A stretch of DNA of 64,000 nt from Paenibacillus baekrokdamisoli (lineage in GTDB: Bacteria > Bacillota > Bacilli > Paenibacillales > Paenibacillaceae): positions 1,116,001 through 1,180,000 of the forward strand of contig NZ_AP019308.1 in NCBI RefSeq assembly GCF_003945345.1, written 5' to 3'. The notes under the pieces are model-generated. The model had not been told where the DNA came from. It did no database searches and saw only the letters and a list, made by a program, of their open reading frames with translations. Made by a program: the position numbers and the translations under genes. Of the stretch, positions 35,468-43,319 are shown piece by piece. Positions within the stretch are counted from its first letter, which is position 1; the number at the start of each line of letters is the position of its first letter.

Positions 35468-37027
35468 ATGAAGAAGTTTGTAGCCATTGTTATGCTGTTG
35501 TCGTTGTTAATTTCTTTGTTCCCAGGTGATGCGGGGGCTGCAGCCGCACCTAAACTCTATTTGGATGGAAAGCAGCTGCAAACGACCACAGATCCACAGA
35601 TTGTCGGTCAGTCGACACTTGTGCCGATACGTACGATTACAGAAGGACTAGGTTTTGATGTGCAATGGTCTTCGCCAAACGTGAATATTACGAATGGAAC
35701 GACTAGCATGGTTCTAACACTTGGCAGTAAGACGGCAATTGTAAATGATCGTGAGGTCGCATTGGAAGCCCCCGCAACTGCAAGCAAGGCAACAACCTTG
35801 GTACCTCTAAGATTCGTCAGTGAACAGCTTGGGCTCAATGTACTTTGGGACGGTCCTTCTAATTCGGTGTATCTTGTTAAGAAACCAGCAATAGTGATAC
35901 CTCCTGATGTTTCGCCAGGAACTGGAACGGACGGCTCTAATGGTAATGGTAATGGTAATGGTAATGGTAATGGTAATGGTAATGGTAATGGTTCAGGAAC
36001 AGATAATAGTGGTACTGGAAATGGCACAGACGGAAACAATAATTCGGGAACTACGCCGACAGATCCAGGTAATCAGACCGCAACCGCAGCATTGAAGTCT
36101 ATTGAATTCGATGGAGTAGGAAGCGTATTCCTACCGTATGATGGAGACTTTGGCAGCGTGAAGACACAAGTGCTTCATAGTCCAGAGCGTATTGTCGTTG
36201 ATCTGCCCTACATGAACTTTGACGCAGCTTTTAGCTCAGGATACTCGAATACGAATACGAATACTAAGCTAGGCGAAATAAGCATTGAAACGCATCCTTC
36301 TCTTCAAAAAATTCGTTATTCCTATTTTTCGGACAAGCCTGCAACCGTTCGTGTTGTACTTGACATGGCTGTTGCAACTAATTTCCAAGTTTCCAATGAG
36401 AATCATACGGTTCGTATTGATCTATTGGAGGTGACAGGTCCTATAGACGTGCCTACACCGGATAAACCAGAAACACCAGGAACAGGAGTTTATAAGATTG
36501 TTCTTGATGCTGGACATGGTGGTAAAGACCCGGGTGCCCAAGCTATTGATGGGCGTCATGAGAAGCAGTACAACCTTGAAATAACACTTAAAGTGAAAGC
36601 GCTCTTGGATAAGGAACAGAGAATAAAGCCTTATCTAATTCGATCTGATGATACTTTCTTTGAACTCGATGAACGCGCCAAAATAGCAAATGACATGAAA
36701 GCAGACTTATTCATTTCCTTTCATGCTAATAAATGGGACAAAGACTCATCTGTAAATGGAACAGAAACGTATTACTATAGCGATAGCAGCAAAGCATTCG
36801 CGGATATTGTACATAAGCATTTAATTGTTGGTACAGGACTGGTTGATCGCAAAGTGAAAAAAGCGGGGTTTGTTGTTATTAAGAAAACAACGATGCCAGC
36901 TATTCTTCTCGAAAGCGGGTTTTTGTCTAATAAAGGGGATTTAGCAGTTCTCTTTGATGATGAAAAGCAAAATAAAATCGCAGCCGAGATCGTTGCGGGT
37001 ATTAAAGAATATTTGAAATTAACTTAG
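35468..37027 (+). CDS. N-acetylmuramoyl-L-alanine amidase with copper-amine-oxidase-like and AMIN domains (copy 1)
   Basis: The 519-residue exported enzyme cleaves the amide bond between muramic acid and the stem peptide. A signal peptide (MKKFVAIVMLLSLLISLFPG) leads to a copper-amine-oxidase-like N-terminal domain (about 27-140; VPIRTITEGLGF, VPLRFVSEQLGL), an Asn-Gly linker with nine exact hexamer repeats, an AMIN wall-targeting domain (about 205-320), and Amidase_3 (about 338-519). Zinc and catalytic residues appear in LDAGHGGKDPGA, RHEKQYNLE, FISFHANK and AILLESGFLS. GAGGTGAAAG precedes the ATG. It is the first of two tandem copies. Confidence 0.93.
   Translation: MKKFVAIVMLLSLLISLFPGDAGAAAAPKLYLDGKQLQTTTDPQIVGQSTLVPIRTITEGLGFDVQWSSPNVNITNGTTSMVLTLGSKTAIVNDREVALEAPATASKATTLVPLRFVSEQLGLNVLWDGPSNSVYLVKKPAIVIPPDVSPGTGTDGSNGNGNGNGNGNGNGNGNGSGTDNSGTGNGTDGNNNSGTTPTDPGNQTATAALKSIEFDGVGSVFLPYDGDFGSVKTQVLHSPERIVVDLPYMNFDAAFSSGYSNTNTNTKLGEISIETHPSLQKIRYSYFSDKPATVRVVLDMAVATNFQVSNENHTVRIDLLEVTGPIDVPTPDKPETPGTGVYKIVLDAGHGGKDPGAQAIDGRHEKQYNLEITLKVKALLDKEQRIKPYLIRSDDTFFELDERAKIANDMKADLFISFHANKWDKDSSVNGTETYYYSDSSKAFADIVHKHLIVGTGLVDRKVKKAGFVVIKKTTMPAILLESGFLSNKGDLAVLFDDEKQNKIAAEIVAGIKEYLKLT
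35939..35992 (+). repeat. Hexamer microsatellite in the amidase linker
   Basis: Nine exact head-to-tail copies of AATGGT encode nine Asn-Gly pairs. Copy-number change would alter linker length without shifting the frame. The second amidase has a different, irregular Gly-rich linker. Confidence 0.95.
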
Positions 37028-37037
37028 GAGAGTGCCA

Positions 37038-37123
37038 ATGAAACGTCAGATGCTTTTCGATTGTTGATTATTCTCTCAGCAGTACTTATTCTAAACTTGA
37101 ATGCTTGTGAGAAAGCTTCGTGA
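37038..37123 (+). pseudogene. Frameshifted stub of a GerMN-type lipoprotein gene
   Basis: ATGAAACGTCAGATG and the preceding AGGAG match the start of the intact lipoprotein gene at 38824. One base is missing around codon 6, so translation stops at once. Restoring it gives MKRQMPFRLLIILSAVLILN then LNACEKAS and a stop: a lipoprotein signal with lipobox LNAC, after which the gene is truncated. It lies between the two amidase copies and is followed by a terminator. Confidence 0.75.
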
Positions 37124-37124
37124 G

Positions 37125-37151
37125 AAGGCCTTGATTCGTCAGGGCCTTTTT
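37125..37151 (+). terminator. Terminator after amidase copy 1
   Basis: AAGGCCTTGA pairs with TCAGGGCCTT around a TTCG loop (one G-T pair), followed by T residues. It resembles the leuD terminator. Confidence 0.8.
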
Positions 37152-37230
37152 GTGCGTTAAGGGCTAACATCCGGGCGGGGGTGTTAAAAAATGCGTTAAG
37201 TTTCATACGGAGTAACAATTTCCCTCAATA

Positions 37231-37259
37231 CGCAACTTTTTCTGACAGTTTGCGTCTAA
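37231..37259 (+). promoter_or_regulatory. ECF-sigma-like promoter of amidase copy 2
   Basis: CGCAACTTTTT and CGTCTAA carry the same AAC/CGTC cores with the same 16-bp spacing as copy 1, and the following ATATTCGTCTGAAG is also kept. Confidence 0.6.
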
Positions 37260-37325
37260 TATTCGTCTGAAGGCATCGGCTTGTTCGAAATGCTCGGGAC
37301 GAAAAATCAGTCATCGAGGTGAAAG

Positions 37326-38813
37326 ATGAAGAAGTTTGTAACCGTTGTTATGCTGTTGTCGTTGTTAATTTCTTTGTTTCCGGGTGATGTGGGGGCTGCA
37401 GCCGCACCTAAACTCTATTTGAATGGAAAGCAGCTGCAAACGACCGCAGACCCGCAGATTGTCGGTCAATCGACACTTGTGCCGATACGTACGGTTACAG
37501 AAGGTCTAGGTTTTGATGTGCAATGGTCTTCCCCTAATGTGAATATCACGGATGGGACGACTAATATTGTTCTTACAATTGGAAGTAAGACCGCCATTGT
37601 AAATGACACCCAAGTTGCACTAGAAGCTGCAGCAATCTCAAGTAAAGATACGACCTTGGTGCCTCTACGGTTCGTAAGTGAACAGCTTGGGCTTGATGTA
37701 TTTTGGGACTCATCTTCTAATTCCGTGCATCTTTCCCAGAAACCCACACCCGTGATTCCTCCGACAGACGGATCTAACGGTAATGGTGGAGGAACAGGTA
37801 ATGGCGGTACAGGAAACGGAACAGATGGGAATGGTAATCCTGGTACTACGCCAACTGATCCTGGTAATCAAACTGCAACCGCTGCATTGAAATCTGTTGA
37901 GTTTGATGGTGTAGGAAGTGTATTCCTGCCGTATGATGGAGAATTCGGTAATGTGAAGACGGAAGTGCTTCATAGTCCGGAGCGAATTGTTGTTGATCTG
38001 CCCTACATGAACTTTGATACTGCTTTCAAGACAGGATTCACCAATACGAATACAAAGCTAGGCGAAGTAGTTGTTGATACGCATCCTTCCTTACAAAAGA
38101 TTCGTTATTCTTATTATTCGGACAAGCCCTCAACGGTACGTGTTGTGCTAGACTTGGCTGCTGCAACTAATTTTCAAGTATCGAATGTTGATCACACGGT
38201 ACGTATTGATTTATTGGAAGTAACAGGACCTGTAATCGTTCCAAAACCAGATAAACCAACACCGCCAGGAACAGGTGTATTTACAATTGTTCTGGATGCT
38301 GGTCATGGGGCTAAAGATCCTGGCGCTCTTTCGGTAGACGGTCGTCATGAGAAGCAATACAATTTAGAGATAACACTTAAAGTGAAGGCGCTCTTGGATA
38401 AGGAAAAGAGAATTAAGCCTTATTTAACGAGATCTGATGATACGTTCGTCGAACTAAATGATCGAGCTAAATTTGCTAACGACATGAATGCAGATTTGTT
38501 TATTTCTTTTCATGCTAATAGTACGTCAAATTCCTCAGTTTCTGGAACAGAAACCTACTATAATCGCGATAGCAGCAAAGCGTTCGCAGATATCTTACAT
38601 AAGCATTTAGTTGCTGGTACTGGATTTGCCGATCGCAAAGTGAGACAAGCTGGCTTTGTTGTTATTAAGAAAACAACTATGCCTGCTATACTCCTTGAAG
38701 CTGGATATTTGTCCAACAAAGGTGATGCAACTGCACTGTTTAGCGAAGCGAAGCAAAACAAAATCGCAGCTGAAGTTGTAGCGGGTATTAAAGAATATTT
38801 AAAATTAACTTAG
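37326..38813 (+). CDS. N-acetylmuramoyl-L-alanine amidase with copper-amine-oxidase-like and AMIN domains (copy 2)
   Basis: The 495-residue paralogue of the preceding amidase has the same order: signal peptide, copper-amine-oxidase-like domain, Gly-rich linker, AMIN and Amidase_3. Catalytic motifs are intact (LDAGHGAKDPGA, RHEKQYNLE, FISFHANS, AILLEAGYLS), so both copies should be active. The linker is shorter and lacks the hexamer array. GAGGTGAAAG precedes the ATG, identical to copy 1. The GerMN lipoprotein gene starts ten bases after the stop. Confidence 0.93.
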   Translation: MKKFVTVVMLLSLLISLFPGDVGAAAAPKLYLNGKQLQTTADPQIVGQSTLVPIRTVTEGLGFDVQWSSPNVNITDGTTNIVLTIGSKTAIVNDTQVALEAAAISSKDTTLVPLRFVSEQLGLDVFWDSSSNSVHLSQKPTPVIPPTDGSNGNGGGTGNGGTGNGTDGNGNPGTTPTDPGNQTATAALKSVEFDGVGSVFLPYDGEFGNVKTEVLHSPERIVVDLPYMNFDTAFKTGFTNTNTKLGEVVVDTHPSLQKIRYSYYSDKPSTVRVVLDLAAATNFQVSNVDHTVRIDLLEVTGPVIVPKPDKPTPPGTGVFTIVLDAGHGAKDPGALSVDGRHEKQYNLEITLKVKALLDKEKRIKPYLTRSDDTFVELNDRAKFANDMNADLFISFHANSTSNSSVSGTETYYNRDSSKAFADILHKHLVAGTGFADRKVRQAGFVVIKKTTMPAILLEAGYLSNKGDATALFSEAKQNKIAAEVVAGIKEYLKLT

Positions 38814-38823
38814 GAGTGTGCCG

Positions 38824-39384
38824 ATGAAACGTCAGATGCCCTTTCGAATCATAATTATGCTCGCAACCGTCGCTCTTTTACTTGTACTCAGTGGGTGTGG
38901 AGCTAAGACCGTTTCACAAGGTTCGAACACGTCGCAGGAGCCTGCTCCAGTTCAAGAGCCAGAACCAGCTAAGCCTGAAGTGATTAAAGAAAAGATTAAT
39001 GTTTATTTTGCGGCTGACGATGACTTAACTGCCCTAAAAGAGCAGCAGGTTGAGATTCAGTATGAGACGAATGACCAGAAGTTCGATGCTGCATTTAAAG
39101 CTTTGCAGCAGGATGGAGCAAATGGAGAGATGTCCCTTTGGAAAAAGGTGGAGCTCCTTCATACGAAACTAGCAAGCGGAGCCTTGACCATTGATGTTCA
39201 CCTGCCTGATGAAGCTAGATTCGGAGCTCCTGGCGAAGAGCTGGCTATGCAATCGATTCAGAAAACAATGTTTCAGTTCGACGATGTTTCCTCACTTGAT
39301 ATTCTAGTTGATGGTGAACAGGTTGATAGCCTTATGGGACATGATTCATTAGATCATCCAATAGTGAAGCCAACAACCAAATAA
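38824..39384 (+). CDS. GerMN-domain lipoprotein
   Basis: The 186-residue protein has a lipoprotein signal with lipobox LSGC (Cys near residue 25), a Gln/Pro/Glu-rich spacer, and a GerMN domain (about 55-175) as in the sporulation/germination protein GerM. GerM-like proteins bind peptidoglycan in the spore envelope. ATG at 38824 has AGGAG seven bases upstream. It is directly downstream of the amidase, suggesting a joint role in wall remodelling, perhaps during sporulation or germination; that role is inferred. Confidence 0.85.
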   Translation: MKRQMPFRIIIMLATVALLLVLSGCGAKTVSQGSNTSQEPAPVQEPEPAKPEVIKEKINVYFAADDDLTALKEQQVEIQYETNDQKFDAAFKALQQDGANGEMSLWKKVELLHTKLASGALTIDVHLPDEARFGAPGEELAMQSIQKTMFQFDDVSSLDILVDGEQVDSLMGHDSLDHPIVKPTTK

Positions 39385-39406
39385 ATTAGAGAAAGGATTC
39401 GTGAGT

Positions 39407-42124
39407 ATGTCGCAGCACAAAAAGTGGAAACGATTACTGTCATCTTTCGTTATTTTCTCTTTGCTAGCCAGTCTTACGGTGTGGGGAAATACAGCTCATG
39501 CAGCTGACGCTATTGCTACTAGCTTTGGTGATGTTCCCTCTGGTCATTGGGCGGAGAAGCATATTACCAAGCTTGCTCTGCAGGGTGTTGTAAAAGGAAA
39601 TAATGGCTTATTCAAGCCAAATGACAATATTACGCAGCAAGAGGCGGTCACACTCGCTGTCCGTTTTATAGGTAAAGAAAGTGAAGCGACAACGGATGCG
39701 GTTTTCCCTGATAATTTTAAAGTGGGAAATTACTTCAAGCCTTACGTTGTTCTTGCTTTTCAACTCGGTCTATTAGATCGGAACGAAGAGTTTAAGCTAG
39801 CAGAAGCTAATAAATCTGCATCATGGGGCGAACAAAAGGCCTCTCGTGAATGGATTACCAAATTGCTTATTAGAGCGATCGGCCAGCAGAAGCTCGCTGA
39901 TGGATTAGCATCAACTGCAATTGCTTTTCAAGACGGCAATAATGTCGGTACAGGCTACAAGGGTTACGTGAATGCAGCTGTACAGCTCCAGCTTGTCAAA
40001 GGAGTAACAGCGCAGAAGTTTGATCCTAAGGGCTCTATAACCCGCGCATCCATCGCTACAATGTTCAGCCGCGCAGAAAGTCAATATCCGGTTACTTATG
40101 CGGGCCAATTGAATGGCGTGCTCTCTGGTAAGGACAAGACTTCGATTAAGTTATATGGAGCCGATGGTGAGAAGACATTTAACCTGACTTCTCAAACGTA
40201 TATCACGCGTTATGATTCCGAGAAGTCATCAACTCTGGATCAGCTGGTCCTTCATACGAACGTATTGATCATCACCAGCGGCGATAAGGTCTCATATATT
40301 GAGCAGTTAGATGATAAACAGCAGCTTGAAACGATTTCTGGCGACTTTGTAAGTGTTATACCGGATAAGCATATCTTGTACATTCTTGTACAAAACGAGC
40401 CAATGCCAATAACCTACAATGATTCAGTAGTTGTGAAGGATACGACAGGCGCTGTGCTTCCAATTACTTCACTTCCAAAAGATAGCAAAGTGCAAATCAC
40501 TCGTGCAACTTATGGAAAATCAACGCTTGCACTGTCAGTTACGGTTCAGTCCGCACCAATCAATAAGACGGGATCGGGCAAAGCTACCTTTATTGATGCA
40601 GCAGCAGCTACCCTGAAAGTAATGAATGCTGCGACTAACCTTGAAGAAACCTATACCGTTTCTTCAAAGGCTGATGTCATTTGGCAAGGAATGATTCTGG
40701 ATGGTGGAATCTCTCAAATCCATGTCGGCGATACCATTACTTATGAGGTTGTAAACAGCATCATAACAAAGGTTACGGTTCAGCAGACTTCAACAACGGT
40801 TACTACGACCGTTCGCGGCCAATTTTACTCAGCAAGTGCTGATGGTAAGACGGTTTCCTATAAGAAAAATGCGGGTACTCCGCAAGAAAAGCTTGATATT
40901 AAATTTGTTACTGATTCCGCTGAGATTACCATTGAAGGCCTTTCCGGAACCGTGTTAAGTGATCTGATTCAAGGAGATGTCCTTGATCTAACGCTTAACT
41001 CAAGTGATCAAGTAACGGCTATTAAAGTGGTTAATCGTAAGGTAGTTATCTTAAACGGTGTAACCGTAAGAGGCTATGATTCAACGACTAAAGTACTCGA
41101 TATTACGAGTGCAGAAGGAAAGTTGATCTCTCTTTATTTGACAGATAAAACGAAGATTGATTCTAATGGCAGTTCGATACCGTTAAATTCAGTTGCATCA
41201 TTATTGGTCAAGAACCGTAAGATAACACTTGGTTACACGGATGATAAAGCGGTTCTCCTGCAATTTGTTTATAAATATTCAGGTACGGTCACTTCCCTTA
41301 ACACATATTTGAATCAAGTGACAATCGCACAATCAAACGGAACAACGAGTACTTTGCCATTGGAATACGCTTCAAGTGTTGATATCGCTGGCAAGTCGTC
41401 ATCTACTTTAGCCGATGTCAAAGTAGGAGATACTGTGACTGCCCTTCTTAATGCGAATCAAGATAAGGCTGTTACTCTGCAAGTGCATACTGCAGCTCAG
41501 GTTGAAGTCGTTTCTGTAGATGCTGCAGGCAAAAAGCTGAAATTGAAAAATTCCAGTCAAGCAACATCTGAATATTCAGCTTCTGCTTGGGATTTATTCA
41601 ATGATAATGGGGATAAAATTACACTAAGCAATATCTCTGCAGGTCAAATCGGTAATTTGACTTTTGTAGGCTCAACACCGGTTGCATTCGCAACTGTCAA
41701 GGTGACTGTTGGACGTGTGCTGGCTGTTACAACCACCAAATTAACGGTTATGGATTACAATGGTATTGCTTCAGATTTGCCGCTTGGCTCCTCTTATACC
41801 GTTTCTAAGAATGGTGTAACAAGCTCATCAGCGGGTATTGTACAGATTGGTGATCGTGTAGAGGTTAAGAAAGATCCAAAGGGGCAAGTGGTCGTTACCA
41901 TTATCCCAGCTGTTAGTAAGGAATTCTGGAAATACGAGGCGTCGAGCAGTGTATTATCAGTGAAGCGTGTGAACCTCTCAGAGTCCAACATTTATGTAGT
42001 CACTTCGAAGACAAAGGTCACCCAAGGTGATGTCCAGATTTCGATTACACAGTTAAAAGATGGAGACAAAATCGCACTCTATTTCTACCAGGATGGATTG
42101 CTTGAAATTGTCAAAATTTCTTAA
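39407..42124 (+). CDS. S-layer homology (SLH) domain surface protein
   Basis: The 905-residue exported protein has a signal peptide (LLSSFVIFSLLASLTVWG, cleavage near AHA-AD). The N-terminal third has SLH repeats: a clear first (SFGDVPSGHWAEKHITKLA) and a clear third (VNAAVQLQLVKGVTAQKFDP), with a divergent one between. Residues 220-905 are beta-rich and Thr/Ser/Val-rich with recurring short modules of the type GDTVT-VTVV, probably many small beta-barrels. SLH domains bind pyruvylated wall polymers. ATG at 39407 has AAAGGA upstream. It probably belongs to the amidase/GerMN transcript. Confidence 0.88.
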   Translation: MSQHKKWKRLLSSFVIFSLLASLTVWGNTAHAADAIATSFGDVPSGHWAEKHITKLALQGVVKGNNGLFKPNDNITQQEAVTLAVRFIGKESEATTDAVFPDNFKVGNYFKPYVVLAFQLGLLDRNEEFKLAEANKSASWGEQKASREWITKLLIRAIGQQKLADGLASTAIAFQDGNNVGTGYKGYVNAAVQLQLVKGVTAQKFDPKGSITRASIATMFSRAESQYPVTYAGQLNGVLSGKDKTSIKLYGADGEKTFNLTSQTYITRYDSEKSSTLDQLVLHTNVLIITSGDKVSYIEQLDDKQQLETISGDFVSVIPDKHILYILVQNEPMPITYNDSVVVKDTTGAVLPITSLPKDSKVQITRATYGKSTLALSVTVQSAPINKTGSGKATFIDAAAATLKVMNAATNLEETYTVSSKADVIWQGMILDGGISQIHVGDTITYEVVNSIITKVTVQQTSTTVTTTVRGQFYSASADGKTVSYKKNAGTPQEKLDIKFVTDSAEITIEGLSGTVLSDLIQGDVLDLTLNSSDQVTAIKVVNRKVVILNGVTVRGYDSTTKVLDITSAEGKLISLYLTDKTKIDSNGSSIPLNSVASLLVKNRKITLGYTDDKAVLLQFVYKYSGTVTSLNTYLNQVTIAQSNGTTSTLPLEYASSVDIAGKSSSTLADVKVGDTVTALLNANQDKAVTLQVHTAAQVEVVSVDAAGKKLKLKNSSQATSEYSASAWDLFNDNGDKITLSNISAGQIGNLTFVGSTPVAFATVKVTVGRVLAVTTTKLTVMDYNGIASDLPLGSSYTVSKNGVTSSSAGIVQIGDRVEVKKDPKGQVVVTIIPAVSKEFWKYEASSSVLSVKRVNLSESNIYVVTSKTKVTQGDVQISITQLKDGDKIALYFYQDGLLEIVKIS

Positions 42125-42141
42125 AGAATAAGACACATCCT

Positions 42142-42176
42142 TGTCCCGGCTCATTTGCCGGGACATATTTTTTTTC
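42142..42176 (+). terminator. Terminator after the SLH protein gene
   Basis: A perfect 9-bp stem, TGTCCCGGC with GCCGGGACA, has a TCATTT loop and a long T-run. Confidence 0.92.
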
Positions 42177-42234
42177 AATTTGATGAAAAGTTATGAAAAA
42201 GCATGAAAAAGCATGCAAATCCAGTCTTTTAAGG

Positions 42235-42263
42235 TTGCTTATTGTGACATTTTTCGCTACACT
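42235..42263 (+). promoter_or_regulatory. Promoter candidate for nth
   Basis: TTGCTT and TACACT are 17 bp apart, 36 bp before the nth start. Both boxes are moderate matches. Confidence 0.4.
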
Positions 42264-42298
42264 TTGAAGCGAAAGCTCAAATTGGGGGAGAGAGACGC

Positions 42299-42994
42299 TT
42301 GAACGCAAAGGACAAGATGTCGCATATTTTAAGTATCATGGGAGAAATGTTCCCAGATGCTCATTGCGAGCTCAATCACCGTAATCCCTTTGAACTCACG
42401 ATTGCTGTTCTGCTTTCTGCTCAATGTACCGATGAAACAGTGAATAAGGTAACAGCTTCCTTGTTTCAAAAGTATCAATCGCCTGCTGATTATTTGGCAG
42501 TACCGATCGAGGAGCTAGAGCAGGATATTCGTCGCATTGGTCTATTCCGCAACAAAGCGTCCCATATTCAGAAGCTGAGCCGAATGCTCATTGATGATTA
42601 TGGTGGTGAAGTGCCAAAGCAGCACGAAGAGCTCACAAAGTTACCAGGTGTTGGCCGTAAGACAGCCAATGTTGTCGTATCGAACGCGTTCGGTGTCCCT
42701 GCGATTGCTGTAGATACTCATGTAGAACGCGTATCCAAACGACTTGGCCTAGCAAAAGCTGATGATAGCGTGCTTGAGGTGGAAAAGAAGCTGATGAAGC
42801 TTATTCCCCGCGAGCAGTGGACCGATACGCACCACCGCCTTATTTTTTTCGGAAGATATCATTGTAAAGCGCAAAATCCGGCTTGTCCGGTATGTCCGCT
42901 GTTAGATGTTTGCAAAGAAGGCAAACTAAGAATGAAACCAGCCGTTAACCGTAAGGCAAAACCGACTCAAAAACAAATAAAAGTAGAAGGATGA
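42299..42994 (+). CDS. nth: Endonuclease III
   Basis: The 231-residue base-excision repair glycosylase/AP lyase removes oxidised pyrimidines. The helix-hairpin-helix with catalytic lysine is LPGVGRKTANVV; the catalytic aspartate is in VDTHVERVSKR. The iron-sulfur site is complete: CKAQNPACPVCPLLDVC (C-x6-C-x2-C-x5-C). TTG at 42299 has GGGGGAGAG upstream. A lysine-rich tail extends about 15 residues beyond the usual end. A small gene follows after 6 bp. Confidence 0.96.
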   Translation: MNAKDKMSHILSIMGEMFPDAHCELNHRNPFELTIAVLLSAQCTDETVNKVTASLFQKYQSPADYLAVPIEELEQDIRRIGLFRNKASHIQKLSRMLIDDYGGEVPKQHEELTKLPGVGRKTANVVVSNAFGVPAIAVDTHVERVSKRLGLAKADDSVLEVEKKLMKLIPREQWTDTHHRLIFFGRYHCKAQNPACPVCPLLDVCKEGKLRMKPAVNRKAKPTQKQIKVEG

Positions 42995-43000
42995 TTAACG

Positions 43001-43267
43001 ATGAAATGCGTTTCCGTGTACACGAAAGATTTTGCTTTGTTTTCCGATATTTATGAGCAAATCATGGCAGCACCCCCAGCAGAGAACGAAGAAATTATTA
43101 TTGAAGGCGTAACGGTTAGTGGAGCAGGAGACGTACCAGATCAATATATTGAACGTATGCGTGTGAAACCAGAATGTGTCGTTATGAAAGAAAGAGAGCG
43201 TAATATCACAATTCTTCAGCACGGTGAAGTGTTTGAAATTTGTATGCCTGCTGCATTGTTGGTGTAA
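43001..43267 (+). CDS. Small conserved-looking protein, unknown function
   Basis: The 88-residue acidic protein begins MKCVSVYTKDFALFSDIYEQ and ends in a hydrophobic strand (EVFEICMPAALLV). It has no signal peptide or known motif. GAAGGATGATTAACG precedes the ATG. It sits 6 bp after nth and 52 bp before the dynamin gene, so all three may be co-transcribed. I do not recognise the family. Confidence 0.7.
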   Translation: MKCVSVYTKDFALFSDIYEQIMAAPPAENEEIIIEGVTVSGAGDVPDQYIERMRVKPECVVMKERERNITILQHGEVFEICMPAALLV

Positions 43268-43319
43268 GAAAAGCATCGTCTTATGCGATGAAAGGTTCAG
43301 GATACGGGGAGAGAAAGAA

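Larger units (their letters stand above)
35268..38837 (+). repeat. Tandem duplication of the amidase cassette
   Basis: Two direct copies of one cassette are present: terminator hairpin, leader with promoter, amidase gene and the start of a lipoprotein gene. Copy 1 runs from 35268 to about 37123 and copy 2 from 37125 to the intact lipoprotein gene at 38824. Long stretches around both starts are identical apart from scattered changes. Divergence is highest in the leader proximal to the terminator and in the Gly/Asn linker. Confidence 0.85.

Noticed and set aside
35939..35992. CRISPR or regulatory repeat
   Set aside because: The hexamers are in frame inside the amidase gene and encode the Asn-Gly linker.
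36700..38800. Mobile element behind the amidase duplication
   Set aside because: No transposase, terminal inverted repeats or target-site duplication were seen; unequal recombination explains the direct repeat.
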